A stretch of 64,000 bases of DNA from Hoeflea marina (GCF_003182275.1 NZ_QGTR01000004.1:177811-241810); one strand, 5' to 3'. Shown: positions 34,935-44,544, numbered from the stretch's first letter. Notes: generated by a model from the sequence alone, not told the origin. Made by a program: numbers and translations.

Positions 34935-35642
34935 ATGACAGAAGGTCGCGTCGAGGCGCTGTACGCCAGCCTCAAGGACATGGTCGTCGGCTTCCGAATC
35001 CGGCCGGGCGAGCGTCTCAACGAGGTGGCGCTGGCGCGCGCGCTGGACACCAGCCGCACACCCTTGCGCGAGGCGCTCAACCGGCTGATTTCCGAGCAGT
35101 TGATCGAATTCCAGCCCGGCCGCGGCTTCTTCTGCCGCGACCTGACTCCCGCCTCGGTTTTCGAGCTCTACGAGCTGCGCGCCATTCTCGAGGTCGCCAT
35201 CGTAAGGCTCGCCACGGAGCGGGCCGATGCCGCCGGAATCGCGGCGCTCCACCATACGCTCTACACCGACGGACTTGCTTTCGCCGGACGCAGCGTGCGC
35301 GAACTGACCGCCCAGGACGAAACCTTCCACATCGGCATCGCCCGGCTCGCCGGCAGCGCCGAACTGGTGCGTCAGCTTGCCATGGTCAATGACCGCATCC
35401 GCTATATCCGCTGGATCGACATGGCCGAGCGCGCCGCCCACACCCGCGGCGAGCACAGGCAGATCATGAGCGCGTTGGAGGCGCGCGACGCCGATGCGGC
35501 CGCAGCCCTGATGCGGACCCATATCGAGCGCCGGATGGACCAGGTGGTCAGCTCGGTGCGGCGCGGTTATGCGCAGCTCTACGTCCCCGGCGAAGACGCC
35601 CTGTTCGACCAGCCGATGGGCGGCGAGGACGACGCGGGCTGA
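34935..35642 (+). CDS. GntR-family regulator, FCD type
   Basis: A 235-residue regulator. Residues ~5-70 form the winged helix (GFRIRPGERLNEVALARALDTSRTPLREALNRLISEQLIEFQPGRGFF) and residues ~80-220 form an all-helical FCD effector domain with the metal/ligand histidines (DETFHIGIARLAGS, GEHRQIMSALEARDADAA, ALMRTHI). It diverges from the TPP/FAD/TRAP operon and probably controls it through the palindrome between them. ATG 34935 was chosen because the upstream extension is non-coding in character. Confidence 0.9.
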   Translation: MTEGRVEALYASLKDMVVGFRIRPGERLNEVALARALDTSRTPLREALNRLISEQLIEFQPGRGFFCRDLTPASVFELYELRAILEVAIVRLATERADAAGIAALHHTLYTDGLAFAGRSVRELTAQDETFHIGIARLAGSAELVRQLAMVNDRIRYIRWIDMAERAAHTRGEHRQIMSALEARDADAAAALMRTHIERRMDQVVSSVRRGYAQLYVPGEDALFDQPMGGEDDAG

Positions 35643-35793
35643 CCGGCAGGGTGAAAGCGGGCGAAATCCGTCTTTGTCACGATCTTGGAAAACGCGCATT
35701 TTGCCTGCGTGCTTTCGGAACCGATCGGATAGTATGGTGCCGCGGCCATCCTGCGACGGCTCGCCCTGACATATGTCACTAGGGAGAATGAAC

Positions 35794-36048
35794 ATGGGTG
35801 TTGAAAGTCTTATCGTATTTCTTCTCATCGGCGCGATCGCCGGCTGGCTCGCCGGCCTGATCGTCAAGGGCTTCGGCTTCGGCCTGCTCGGCAACATCGT
35901 CGTCGGCATCGTCGGCGCCCTCATCGCCGGCTTCCTGTTTCCGCGCTTCGGCTTCGCCATCGGCGGCGGCATACTTGCCTCCATCATCAACGCCACCATC
36001 GGCGCCGTGATCCTGCTGCTGCTGGTCAAGGTGCTCCGCCGGGTCTGA
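35794..36048 (+). CDS. GlsB/YeaQ/YmgE family membrane protein
   Basis: An 84-residue, glycine-rich protein with three membrane helices (LIVFLLIGAIAGWLAGLIVKG, LLGNIVVGIVGALIAGFLF and ILASIINATIGAVILLLLVKVL), matching the transglycosylase-associated/GlsB family often induced by stress. The start at 35794 (MGVESL) is eight bases from GGGAG; ATG 35788 two codons earlier is the alternative. A perfect stem-loop follows the gene. Confidence 0.85.
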   Translation: MGVESLIVFLLIGAIAGWLAGLIVKGFGFGLLGNIVVGIVGALIAGFLFPRFGFAIGGGILASIINATIGAVILLLLVKVLRRV

Positions 36049-36063
36049 TCCGGGCGCACAAGC

Positions 36064-36102
36064 GCTTCGGCCCGGACCGGTTCATCCGGCCAGGGCCGAA
36101 GC
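36064..36102 (+). terminator. Stem-loop after the GlsB-like gene
   Basis: Perfect 10-bp arms GCTTCGGCCC and GGGCCGAAGC enclosing an inner CCGG/CCGG stem. No U-tract follows, so termination strength is uncertain. Confidence 0.55.
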
Positions 36103-36186
36103 AGGAACTGCAGGACGGCCAGGGCTGCCTACGCGCGAACCGCCCGGCTCCACGATCTGGTTTTGATCGAAGCAAGGACATTCGAC

Positions 36187-36918
36187 ATGAAGGCATCCGG
36201 CGGCAAGGCGATCTACGGGGCTGCGGTCGGCATCCTCATGCTCGAGGCGCGCTTCCCGCGCATCCCCGGCGACATGGGCAATGCGCTGACCTGGACGTTC
36301 CCCGTGCATTACAAGGTGGTCCGCTCCGCCACGCCCGACCGGGTCGTGCGCCAGGGCGCAGACGGCCTGCTCGGGGACTTCATCGAGGCCGCCCGGGACC
36401 TCGTCGCCGACGGTGTGGACGGCATCACCACCAATTGCGGCTTCCTGTCGCTGTTCCAGGCCGAGCTTGCCGCATCCGTTCCCGTGCCGGTCGCCACCTC
36501 GTCGCTGATGCAGGTGGCCATGGTCAATGCGCTGCTGGCGCCCGGCCGCCGCGCCGGCGTGCTCACCGTTTCGAAGTCGACGCTCACCGCCCGCCATCTC
36601 GCGGCAGCCGGCGTCCCCGAAGGCACGCCGATCGGCACCACCGAGGGCGGCCGCGAATTCACCCGCGCCATTCTCGGCAACGAGATGCATCTGGACGTGG
36701 ATCTCGCCCGCCAGGACAACATCGATGCCGCCCGCGCCCTGGTGTCAGCCAATCCCGATCTCGGCGCCCTGGTGCTCGAATGCACCAACATGGTGCCCTA
36801 TGCCGCCGACATCCGGCTCGCCACCGGCCTGCCCGTGTTTTCGATCGAGAGCTTCGTCAGCTGGTTCCAGTCGGGCCTTTCGCCGCGACGCTATCCGGCG
36901 CCCTATTCCGCCGGATAG
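36187..36918 (+). CDS. Aspartate/glutamate racemase-family protein
   Basis: A 243-residue protein of the Asp/Glu/hydantoin racemase superfamily. The two catalytic-cysteine positions are present in GITTNCGFLSLFQ and LVLECTNMVPYAADI, with the family's PVPVATSSLMQV segment between them. The substrate is unknown; it could be a racemase or an arylmalonate-decarboxylase-like enzyme. AAGGA is eight bases before ATG 36187. Its last 16 bp overlap the 3' end of the convergent RND pump gene. It may serve the nearby amino-acid oxidase operon, but it is on the opposite strand and this is only a suggestion. Confidence 0.82.
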   Translation: MKASGGKAIYGAAVGILMLEARFPRIPGDMGNALTWTFPVHYKVVRSATPDRVVRQGADGLLGDFIEAARDLVADGVDGITTNCGFLSLFQAELAASVPVPVATSSLMQVAMVNALLAPGRRAGVLTVSKSTLTARHLAAAGVPEGTPIGTTEGGREFTRAILGNEMHLDVDLARQDNIDAARALVSANPDLGALVLECTNMVPYAADIRLATGLPVFSIESFVSWFQSGLSPRRYPAPYSAG

Positions 36919-39900
36919 GTTTTCGCATCGTCCCCGGACTTCCGCGAGAAGCGGAACCAGTTGCGGATTCTGGCCATCCGCTTCCTGACCTTGCTGTCGT
37001 TGGAGCGGGTGACGATCATCAGCAGCGACGGCGTCACGATCAGCGTCAGCACGGTCGAGAACGCCAGGCCGAAGACGATGGCGCTCGATAGCGAAATCCA
37101 CCATTGCGTCGACGGCGCGCCGAAGGTGGTCTCGTGGCTCATCAGTTCGAGGTTGAAGCCGAAGGCGATCGGAAACACCCCGAGAATCGCGGTCAGCGCG
37201 GTCAGCACCACCGGTCGGGCACGCTCGCGGCAGGTCTGCAGCACCGCTTCCAGCTTGTCCATGCCCTCGTGGCGCAGGTGGTCGTAGGTGTCGATGAGCA
37301 CGATGTTGTTGTTCACCACCACGCCCGCCAGCGCGATGATGCCGATGCCGGTCATCACCACCCCGAAAGGCTGGCCCATGATCAGCAACCCGAGGAACAC
37401 GCCGATTGTCGACATCACCACCGCCGACAGCACCAGGCCGACAGAGATGAACTTGTTGAACTGCGCCAGCAGCACCACGAAAATCAGGAAGATGGCGGCG
37501 CCGAAGGCCTTGCCGAGGAAGGCGCCGGCGGCCGCCTGCTCCTCGTCCTCGCCGGCCAGCCGCCAGCGGATTCCCTTGGATTCAAGATCCATCTTCTCGA
37601 TGCTGGCGACCACGCCCTTGCGCAGCTGGTCGGCCTGGACGCCCTCGCTGATGCCGGCCTCGACCGTCACCGTGCGCGCGCCGTCGATGCGCGACAGCGT
37701 CCCGGTGCTCAGTGCCGGCTCGCGGCTGACGAAGTTCGAGATCGGAACCGAGCCCTGCGGCGTCTCGATCCTGAGATCGTCGAGCGCAGACAGGGTGCGG
37801 CGGTCCTCCGGCAGCCTGAGCCGGATGTCGACCGCATCGTCCACGCCCGCCGGGCGGTAGTCCGACAGCTTCAGTCCCGTGGTCACCAGTTGCACCGCCG
37901 TGCCGACCGATGCCGGCCCGATGCCGTAGCGCGCGGCGACCGAGCGGTTCACCTTCAGCTCCCAGTCGACGCCGGGTGGCGGCAGGCCATCGGCAATGTC
38001 GATCACGTCGGGCGTGCTGCGCAGCATGTCGGCCACGGCGCGGGCCGCCTCGTCGAGACCCGCCGGATCGACAGCCGACAGCCGCACCTGGATGGCCTTG
38101 CCGGTCGGCGGGCCGCCCTCGGGCACCGAGACCTCGATCTCGACTCCGGGAAAGCCGGTCATTTCGGCACGGAAATCCTCGAGAATCGCGCCGGCTGGCT
38201 TGCGCTCGCGCCAGTCGACGAACTCGTACTGGATCACGCCGACGACGTCCGCGGCAACTTCGTTGCCGCCACCGCTGACATTTCCGACGCGGGTGTAGAC
38301 GCTCTTGATGCCCGGCCAGGACAGCAGCCGCGACTCGGCCATGCGGACCGCGCTGTCCTTTTCCTCGAGCGACAGGTTGCCGCGTGCATGCACGTAGAGC
38401 AGACCGTATTCGGGCTCGACATTGGGGAAGAACTCGACGCCCTTGCCGTGGAACACATAGGTGGCTGGCACCGCCACCAGCAGCCCCACCACCAGCAACA
38501 CGACCGTGAACGGGTGCAGGACGGCCTTGCGGACCACCCACATATACATGCCGTCCGGCTTCGGACCGTCCTCGACCACTGGCTTGGCGAACATGGCGCC
38601 CAGCGTCGGCGTGAACACCAGCGCATAGAGCATCGATGCGGACAGCGTCGCGATCAGCGTGATCGGCATGTATTTCATGAACTCGCCGACGACGCCGGGC
38701 CAGAACAGCAGCGGCGAGAATGCCGCCACGCGCGTCAGCGTCGCCGCGATCACCGGGCCGGCCATGCGCTTGGCCGCCATCGAGAAGGCCTCACGCTTGT
38801 CCATGCCTTCCGACATGCGCCGCTCGGCGAACTCAGTGACGATGATGGCGTCGTCGACCAGCATGCCGACGGCGAGGATCAGGCTGAACAGCACGACGAT
38901 GTTGACGGTCAGACCCGCCAGCGACAGCGCCAGGATGCCCATCAGGAACGATGCCGGAATGGCAAAGCCGATCAGCAGCGAGGCGCGGCCCGAAAGCGCG
39001 TAGAGGATGACGATGAAGACGAGGATCACCGCCGTCAGCACGCTGTTCTGCAGATCCGAAAGCAGCTGGCGGATGGAGGTCGACTTGTCCTGACTGTAGG
39101 TGACGACCGCGCCTTCCGGCAGCAGCGTCTTGTACTCGTCGGCCACCTTTTTCACAGCGTCGACCGTGTCGACGAGATTGGACCCGGTGCGTTTGGAGAC
39201 CTCGATGGCGATCGCCGGCTTGCCGTCAAGCCGCGTGATCGTCTCGGCATCCTTGTAGGTGGAGCGGATGGTCGCCAGGTCCCGGGCGCGGACGACGGCA
39301 TTGGGTCCGGCCACGATCGGCAGATTGGCCACATCCTCGATGTTCTCGATCAGGAGCGGCACCTTGACCGCGTAGCGGCCCTCGTCGCCCTCGAGCGCGC
39401 CGGCGGCCACGACCGAATTGCTGGCGCCGACCCCGGCGATCAGCTGGTCGAGATTGAGCCCGTAGGACGACAGCTTGACCGGGTCGATGATGACCTCCAC
39501 CAGATCGTCGCGCGCGCCCTGCAGCGCGGCGTCGAGAACGCCGTTGACCTCTTCGATGCGGTCGCGCAGTTCGCGCGCCGCCAGCGTCAGCGCCCGTTCC
39601 GGCACGTCGCCCGACAGCGTCACCACCAGCACCGGGAATTCCGAGATGTTGACTTCGTTGACGGTGGGCTCCTCTGCACCGGTCGGCAGGTCGCGCTTGG
39701 CGTCCGACACCTTGGTGCGCACGTCGTCGAGCGCCTTGGAGAGATCGGCGCCGGCGATGAATTCGATCAGCACGTTGCCGCCGCCCTGATAGGCGGTCGA
39801 GCGCATTTCCTTGATGGCGGAAATGTTCTTGAGCTTGGCCTCCATCGGCCTGAGCAGCAGCCGCTCGGAATCCTCCGGCGAAATGCCGGTATAGGTCATC

Positions 39901-40043
39901 GAGACATAGATGATCGGAATCTTGATATCCGGCTCGGCTTCCTTGGGAATGCCGACATAGGCCATCGACCCGGCAACCACCAGGAACAGGAGCACCGCGA
40001 TGGTCAGGCGCGCGTTGCGGATGGCGAGATCGACGATGTTCAT
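36903..40043 (-). CDS. RND efflux transporter permease
   Basis: Inner-membrane proton-driven pump of 1046 residues with the two-fold RND layout: helix 1 (LTIAVLLFLVVAGSMAYVG), a large periplasmic loop, helices 2-7, a second loop and helices 8-12. The proton-relay acidic pair is in VGMLVDDAIIVTEFAERR. It is an AcrB/HAE1-type pump. Substrates are unknown. Its start shares one base with the stop of the upstream adaptor gene. No outer-membrane channel gene is present, so a TolC-like partner is presumably encoded elsewhere. Confidence 0.92.
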   Translation of the reverse strand: MNIVDLAIRNARLTIAVLLFLVVAGSMAYVGIPKEAEPDIKIPIIYVSMTYTGISPEDSERLLLRPMEAKLKNISAIKEMRSTAYQGGGNVLIEFIAGADLSKALDDVRTKVSDAKRDLPTGAEEPTVNEVNISEFPVLVVTLSGDVPERALTLAARELRDRIEEVNGVLDAALQGARDDLVEVIIDPVKLSSYGLNLDQLIAGVGASNSVVAAGALEGDEGRYAVKVPLLIENIEDVANLPIVAGPNAVVRARDLATIRSTYKDAETITRLDGKPAIAIEVSKRTGSNLVDTVDAVKKVADEYKTLLPEGAVVTYSQDKSTSIRQLLSDLQNSVLTAVILVFIVILYALSGRASLLIGFAIPASFLMGILALSLAGLTVNIVVLFSLILAVGMLVDDAIIVTEFAERRMSEGMDKREAFSMAAKRMAGPVIAATLTRVAAFSPLLFWPGVVGEFMKYMPITLIATLSASMLYALVFTPTLGAMFAKPVVEDGPKPDGMYMWVVRKAVLHPFTVVLLVVGLLVAVPATYVFHGKGVEFFPNVEPEYGLLYVHARGNLSLEEKDSAVRMAESRLLSWPGIKSVYTRVGNVSGGGNEVAADVVGVIQYEFVDWRERKPAGAILEDFRAEMTGFPGVEIEVSVPEGGPPTGKAIQVRLSAVDPAGLDEAARAVADMLRSTPDVIDIADGLPPPGVDWELKVNRSVAARYGIGPASVGTAVQLVTTGLKLSDYRPAGVDDAVDIRLRLPEDRRTLSALDDLRIETPQGSVPISNFVSREPALSTGTLSRIDGARTVTVEAGISEGVQADQLRKGVVASIEKMDLESKGIRWRLAGEDEEQAAAGAFLGKAFGAAIFLIFVVLLAQFNKFISVGLVLSAVVMSTIGVFLGLLIMGQPFGVVMTGIGIIALAGVVVNNNIVLIDTYDHLRHEGMDKLEAVLQTCRERARPVVLTALTAILGVFPIAFGFNLELMSHETTFGAPSTQWWISLSSAIVFGLAFSTVLTLIVTPSLLMIVTRSNDSKVRKRMARIRNWFRFSRKSGDDAKTYPAE

Positions 40044-41179
40044 CAGTTGCTCCCGGCCGCCGCGCGCGCCAGCAATTCCGCCCCCGCATCCACGGCATTG
40101 ACCTGGTCGCCATCACTGACCAGATCCTGTCCGGCGACGATGATGCGCGCGTCCTCGGGGATGCCGCCGAGGATGAGTCCATCCGGCGTGTCGTCGATCA
40201 GATCGATCTCGACGAAGCCGACCTTGCCGTCCGCACGCAGGATGCGGACCCCGAGATTGCCCTGCGGGTCGAGCGTCACCACCGAACGGGGCAGCTTCAC
40301 CGCCTTGACCGGGTCCGCCTTCAGGCCGATTTCGGCGGTCATGCCCGCCGGAATCGACGTGTCGGGATTGGGAACGGCGATCTCGACAGGAAATGTGCGG
40401 GTCTGCGCCGTGGCCTCCCGGCTGACATAGCGGACCGTGCCGCTGACGGATTGGCCGCTGATCAGCTTGACCTCTGCCTGTCCGCCAAGGCGAATATGCG
40501 ACAGGTCGCGCTCGCTCACTTCGCCGCGCGCGATCATCGGATCGAGCTTCAGCAGCACCACGGCATCCCGGCCTGAGGGCGCCCAGCTGCCCTTTTCCAC
40601 CATCACGTCGTCGATGACGCCGTCGAACGGCGCCGTCACCCGCAGCCGGTCGAGATCGGCCTGCGCGGTTTCGAGCTGCGATTTCGCCGCCGCCAGCGCC
40701 GAGCGTGCATTGTCGGACTGGGCGGTCGGGCTGATGCCGCGCTTGACCAGCGCATTGACGTTCTCGGCTTCCTTCTCGCGCTGGGCAAGCAGTGCCCGGG
40801 CGGTTTCGACCATCGCCTGCTTGTCGGGACCCTCGAGTGTCAGGATCACGTCACCGGTCTTGACCAGGTCGCCCTCATCGACATTCAACTGGTCGATCAC
40901 GCCGGCATCCCGGGTTGCAAGAGTCGCCTTCTTGTCGGCTTCGGTCACGCCAGACACCCGCACGATCCGGTTGTGATCCACGAATTCCGGTGTCACGACT
41001 GCGACGGTGCGCAAGGGCTTGTCGGGCTTCGCTGCCTCGGCGGCGGCCTTCTCCGTCGCAGCCTTGTTGGCCTCGTCGGCAGCGCTTCCCACGGACGCGA
41101 ATTCGCCGGTCGCCACCCAGGCGGCGGAAACGGCCAGCACGACGAAGGCAGCGACGGTGTGAAACCTGATCCTAGGCAT
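40043..41179 (-). CDS. RND efflux periplasmic adaptor (MFP)
   Basis: A 378-residue membrane-fusion protein: an N-terminal signal/anchor helix (FHTVAAFVVLAVSAAW), an alanine/lysine-rich linker, lipoyl halves (GVIDQLNVDEGDLVKTGDVILTLEG ... RVTAPFDGVIDDVMVEKGSWAPSG) flanking a coiled-coil hairpin (about residues 120-170), and a beta-barrel with SRDLSHIRLG-like repeat. It links the inner-membrane pump to an outer-membrane channel. ATG 41179 follows TGGATAAACATC. Confidence 0.9.
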   Translation of the reverse strand: MPRIRFHTVAAFVVLAVSAAWVATGEFASVGSAADEANKAATEKAAAEAAKPDKPLRTVAVVTPEFVDHNRIVRVSGVTEADKKATLATRDAGVIDQLNVDEGDLVKTGDVILTLEGPDKQAMVETARALLAQREKEAENVNALVKRGISPTAQSDNARSALAAAKSQLETAQADLDRLRVTAPFDGVIDDVMVEKGSWAPSGRDAVVLLKLDPMIARGEVSERDLSHIRLGGQAEVKLISGQSVSGTVRYVSREATAQTRTFPVEIAVPNPDTSIPAGMTAEIGLKADPVKAVKLPRSVVTLDPQGNLGVRILRADGKVGFVEIDLIDDTPDGLILGGIPEDARIIVAGQDLVSDGDQVNAVDAGAELLARAAAGSN

Positions 41180-41426
41180 GATGTTTATCCAGTTGTCCGC
41201 ACGAAACTTGCTTGAAAATCGGGCAATCAATCGCGGGCGCGACCTGCCTAAATGACAGACGCCTCTCGTTGGTGACGCCTATATAGGAACTTGACTGTGG
41301 CACAAAAGAGCCTGTGCCCTGGTTTTGCGCGCCGGAACCATTGCACTTGCAGAGGGTGACGATAATGCAACATATCGCAAAGATTTCATCTTTCAGCCCG
41401 CCGGCCATGCCGGCCGGAATCCCCGG

Positions 41427-42206
41427 TCACGCCGCTTCGGGATCAAGCGAGCTTTCGATGAGTTCGACCTCGTTGTCCGCGCAGATGCGGCGGATGGCGT
41501 CGGACGGGCAGATGTCGGTCACGAAGGTATCGACCTGCGAGAGATGCCCGATGCGGACCGGCGCCGTCCGCTCGAGCTTGGTGGCGTCGGCCACCAGAAT
41601 GACATGCCGGGCATTGGCGATGATCGCCTGCGCCACCTTCACCTCGCGGAAATCGTAATCCAGGAGCGCGCCGTCATGGTCGATCGCCGAGACGCCGATG
41701 ACGGCGTAGTCAACCTTGAACTGGCGGATGAAATCCACCGCCGCCTCGCCGACGATGCCGCCGTCCGAACTGCGCACCACGCCGCCGGCGATCACCACCT
41801 CGAACTGGGTGAACACACGCATCCTGTTGGCAACATTGATGTTGTTGGTGATGATCATGAGCCGACCGTGCTTCAGCAGCGCCTGGCTGACGGCCTCGGT
41901 GGTGGTGCCGATGTTGATGAACAGCGAGGCATTGTCCGGAATCAGCGCCGCCGCCGCCGCGCCGATGGCGCCCTTTTCAACCGCGGCGATCTTGCCGCGC
42001 TGCTCGTATTCGAGATTCTGCGTTCCCGACGGGATGACGGCTCCGCCGTGAATCCGCGACAGCAGCTGCCGCTCGCACAGGTCGTTGAGATCCTTGCGGA
42101 TCGTCTGCGGGGTGACATCGAAGCGTGACGCCAGATCCTCGACCAGCACCCGGCCTTCCAGTTTCGCGAGTTCGATGATTTCGGCATGACGGGGCGGCAG
42201 AAACAC
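41427..42206 (-). CDS. glpR: DeoR-family repressor, GlpR-like
   Basis: A 259-residue regulator: DeoR helix-turn-helix at residues ~6-60 (RHAEIIELAKLEGRVLVEDLASRFDVTPQTIRKDLNDL, then SRIHGGAV) and the phosphosugar-sensing C-terminal domain (FINIGTTTEAVSQAL, GGIVGEAAVDFIRQFKVDYAVIGVSAID, DATKLERTAPVRIG). It is closest in pattern to GlpR, the glycerol-3-phosphate repressor. It stands alone 12 kb from glpD-glpK, which have a repeat operator upstream. The start is GTG 42206 (reads FLPPRHAEI); no suitable ATG is present. The assignment to glp rather than another sugar is moderately sure. Confidence 0.8.
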   Translation of the reverse strand: MFLPPRHAEIIELAKLEGRVLVEDLASRFDVTPQTIRKDLNDLCERQLLSRIHGGAVIPSGTQNLEYEQRGKIAAVEKGAIGAAAAALIPDNASLFINIGTTTEAVSQALLKHGRLMIITNNINVANRMRVFTQFEVVIAGGVVRSSDGGIVGEAAVDFIRQFKVDYAVIGVSAIDHDGALLDYDFREVKVAQAIIANARHVILVADATKLERTAPVRIGHLSQVDTFVTDICPSDAIRRICADNEVELIESSLDPEAA

Positions 42207-42329
42207 TGGGTCGAATCCATGTCAGAGGTGGCAGAGTGAAATCTAGGCCGAACGCGGAGAAAACGCCACCGGGGACAGCAGGCACGCAGCGGTTGCCGGC
42301 AATCCGCGCGGTCAGCCGTCCGCCGGCGC

Positions 42330-43256
42330 TCAGACAGGCGGAAGCGCGGCCGTCACCCGGCGCAGGATTTCGGCAAACGCCTGCGCCGCCGCATCCGGCT
42401 CGCCGCCGCCGCGGGTGACGAGGCCCACCGAGCCCATCGTCGATCCGGTGTCGATCGGCAATACCGAGAACTGCCCGCCGTCGATTTCCGCCGCCACGAC
42501 GCCGCGCGAGATGATCCAGATGGCGTTCTGTTCGCGCACGAAAGCGCGGCCGAAGCTGTCGGACACCGTCTCGATCGCCTGCGATGGCCTCGTCATGCCT
42601 TGTTCGACCAGCAATGTCTCGACATAGGGAAAGATGATCGATCCCTCGGGCGGAAACAGCACCGGGTAGCGGCCGAGCACGTCCGCCGGCACATGGTCGC
42701 GGCCTGCCAGCGGATGTTGAGACGACACCACGAACACCACCCGGTCGCGATAGAGCGGCTCGAAACGCAGCCCGCCCATCTGCTCGGGTGCCGGCATCCG
42801 CCCCATCACCATGTCGAGATCGCCCTTGCGCAACTGGTCGAGCAGGACCCGGTTCTCGCCCGTGATCACTCGCAGCCGCGACGGGGTTTCCGAGGCCAGA
42901 AGCTGGGACACCGCCGCCGGCATCACCGTGACTGACACCGTCGGCAGCGCGCCGATGCGCACCATCGGCCCGGGCGCCGGAGCGGTCTCGGCCAGCGCCT
43001 GCATGCCGCCGCGCACCGCCGCCAGGCTGATGCCCGCGTGGGTGAGGAACACCTCGCCCTGCGGCGACAGCCGGATGCCGCGGCCGTCACGGGCGATGAG
43101 CGGCTGGCCGACAATGGTCTCGAGCTCGCGGATCGTGCGGGTCACCGCCGGCTGCGTCAGCCCCAGCGAAGTCGCCGCGCGGCCGACGCTCTTCTGACGG
43201 GCCACCTCGACGAAACTCTCGAGATGCCGGATCTTGATGCGTCGCGAATCATCCAT
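42330..43256 (-). CDS. pcaQ: PcaQ, LysR-family activator of the protocatechuate genes
   Basis: A 308-residue LysR regulator: N-terminal helix-turn-helix (RHLESFVEVARQKSVGRAATSLGLTQPAVTRTIRELE) and a periplasmic-binding-like effector domain. It diverges from pcaCHG by 115 bp, the arrangement seen for PcaQ, which senses beta-carboxy-muconate intermediates and activates pca genes in Agrobacterium and Sinorhizobium. ATG 43256 fits the usual N-terminus. Confidence 0.9.
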   Translation of the reverse strand: MDDSRRIKIRHLESFVEVARQKSVGRAATSLGLTQPAVTRTIRELETIVGQPLIARDGRGIRLSPQGEVFLTHAGISLAAVRGGMQALAETAPAPGPMVRIGALPTVSVTVMPAAVSQLLASETPSRLRVITGENRVLLDQLRKGDLDMVMGRMPAPEQMGGLRFEPLYRDRVVFVVSSQHPLAGRDHVPADVLGRYPVLFPPEGSIIFPYVETLLVEQGMTRPSQAIETVSDSFGRAFVREQNAIWIISRGVVAAEIDGGQFSVLPIDTGSTMGSVGLVTRGGGEPDAAAQAFAEILRRVTAALPPV

Positions 43257-43301
43257 ATCGACTTCGCTATGATTTGAGCCTTAAAAATCATTATTCATTT
43301 C

Positions 43302-43319
43302 GGTTTCAATATGCAAACC
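43302..43319. promoter_or_regulatory. Candidate PcaQ-binding dyad
   Basis: GGTTT-N8-AAACC inverted repeat within the AT-rich pcaQ/pcaC divergent region, flanked by ATTTCG and CGAAAT. Size and place fit a LysR box. Confidence 0.5.
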
Positions 43320-43371
43320 TTTCGAAATGCGCCGGAGGAGGTTCGGCGCGCCGCAGTTCGGGGAGAGACTC

Positions 43372-43806
43372 ATGGCCGACCGTTCGCCGGAAGCTTCCGT
43401 GACAGGGTCTCCCGAAGGCCTGTCCAGCGGCGAAGCCACCCGCCGCAGGATCCTGGGCGACGCCCATGTCGATCGCGCCAAGGCCGCCACCACCGGTTTC
43501 GACGCCCCCTTCCAGGACCTGATCACAGCCTCGGCCTGGGAGCGGGTGTGGTCGCGCCCCGCCTGGACCACGCGCGAGCGCTCGATCGTCACCATAGCAC
43601 TGCTTGCCGCCCTCGGCCACGAGGAGGAACTGGCCATGCATGTCCGCGCCACCCGCAACACCGGCGCTTCCGCCGATGACATTTGCGAGACGCTGATGCA
43701 TGTTGCCATCTATGGCGGCGTTCCGGCGGCCAATACCGCCTTCCGCGTCGCCAAGCGGACGCTGGCGGAGATGGACGCCGAAGGCCGGGAGGGCAGGCAG
43801 CCATGA
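43372..43806 (+). CDS. pcaC: PcaC, 4-carboxymuconolactone decarboxylase
   Basis: A 144-residue enzyme of the CMD/AhpD-like family that converts 4-carboxymuconolactone to beta-ketoadipate enol-lactone. Family segments: [73 protein letters not shown]. The first ~20 residues are an extension. ATG 43372 follows GGGAGAG. Its stop overlaps the pcaH start (ATGA). No pcaD lies upstream, unlike the usual pcaDCHGB order. Confidence 0.93.
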   Translation: MADRSPEASVTGSPEGLSSGEATRRRILGDAHVDRAKAATTGFDAPFQDLITASAWERVWSRPAWTTRERSIVTIALLAALGHEEELAMHVRATRNTGASADDICETLMHVAIYGGVPAANTAFRVAKRTLAEMDAEGREGRQP

Positions 43807-44543
43807 GCAACGACGCACCCGAAACCGGCGCCTTCTTCGCCCGCGACCGGGAATGGCACCCGAAACCGCTGACGCCGGGCTACAAGACCTCCGTATTGCG
43901 CTCGCCGCAGAAGGCTCTGTTGTCTTTCGACAACACCATCTCCGAGATCACCGGCCCGACCTTCGGCCATTCGATGCTCGGCGAACTCGACAACGACCTC
44001 ATCCACAATTTCGCGAGAAACGGCGAGAGCGCCATCGGCGAGCGCATCGTCGTCCACGGCCGCCTGCTCGACGAGCGCGGCCGGGGCGTCGCCGGTGCGC
44101 TGCTCGAGTTCTGGCAGGCCAATGCCGGCGGCCGCTACCGGCACAAGCGCGACGGCTATCTTGCGCCGCTCGATCCCAATTTCGGCGGCTGCGGCCGCAC
44201 CGTCACCGACGAGCGCGGCTTCTATGCCTTCCGCACGGTCCGCCCCGGCCCCTATCCCTGGCCGAACGGTCCGAATGAGTGGCGCCCGGCACATATCCAT
44301 TTCTCGGTCTTCGGCCACGGCTTTGCCCAGCGGCTGATCACGCAGATGTATTTCGAGGGCGATCCGCTGATTGCGCGCTGCCCGATCGTGCGTACCATCA
44401 ACGACCCCGCGGCAATCTGCCAGCTTACCGCAGCGCTCGACATGAACGCCACCGTCCCGATGGATGCGCTGGCCTACAAGTTCGACATAGTGCTCCGCGG
44501 CCGCCGCTCGACGCTGTTTGAAAACCGGCTGGAGGGAAACTGA
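43803..44543 (+). CDS. pcaH: PcaH, protocatechuate 3,4-dioxygenase beta subunit
   Basis: Iron-binding catalytic subunit of the intradiol dioxygenase that opens protocatechuate to 3-carboxy-cis,cis-muconate; 246 residues. Ligand-bearing segments are visible: the tyrosines in [19 protein letters not shown] and the histidines in [11 protein letters not shown]. It forms an oligomer with PcaG, encoded immediately downstream. Confidence 0.95.
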   Translation: MSNDAPETGAFFARDREWHPKPLTPGYKTSVLRSPQKALLSFDNTISEITGPTFGHSMLGELDNDLIHNFARNGESAIGERIVVHGRLLDERGRGVAGALLEFWQANAGGRYRHKRDGYLAPLDPNFGGCGRTVTDERGFYAFRTVRPGPYPWPNGPNEWRPAHIHFSVFGHGFAQRLITQMYFEGDPLIARCPIVRTINDPAAICQLTAALDMNATVPMDALAYKFDIVLRGRRSTLFENRLEGN

Positions 44544-44544
44544 C

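Noticed and set aside
37104-40430. A 1108-codon plus-strand open frame antisense to the RND pump.
   Set aside because: Histidine/glutamine/arginine-rich low-complexity translation typical of GC-rich antisense frames; the minus strand encodes an intact RND transporter.
41299-41318. GGCACA...TGTGCC dyad upstream of the RND adaptor gene as an operator.
   Set aside because: Six-base arms with an 8-base spacer are expected often by chance in this composition, and no regulator gene is adjacent.
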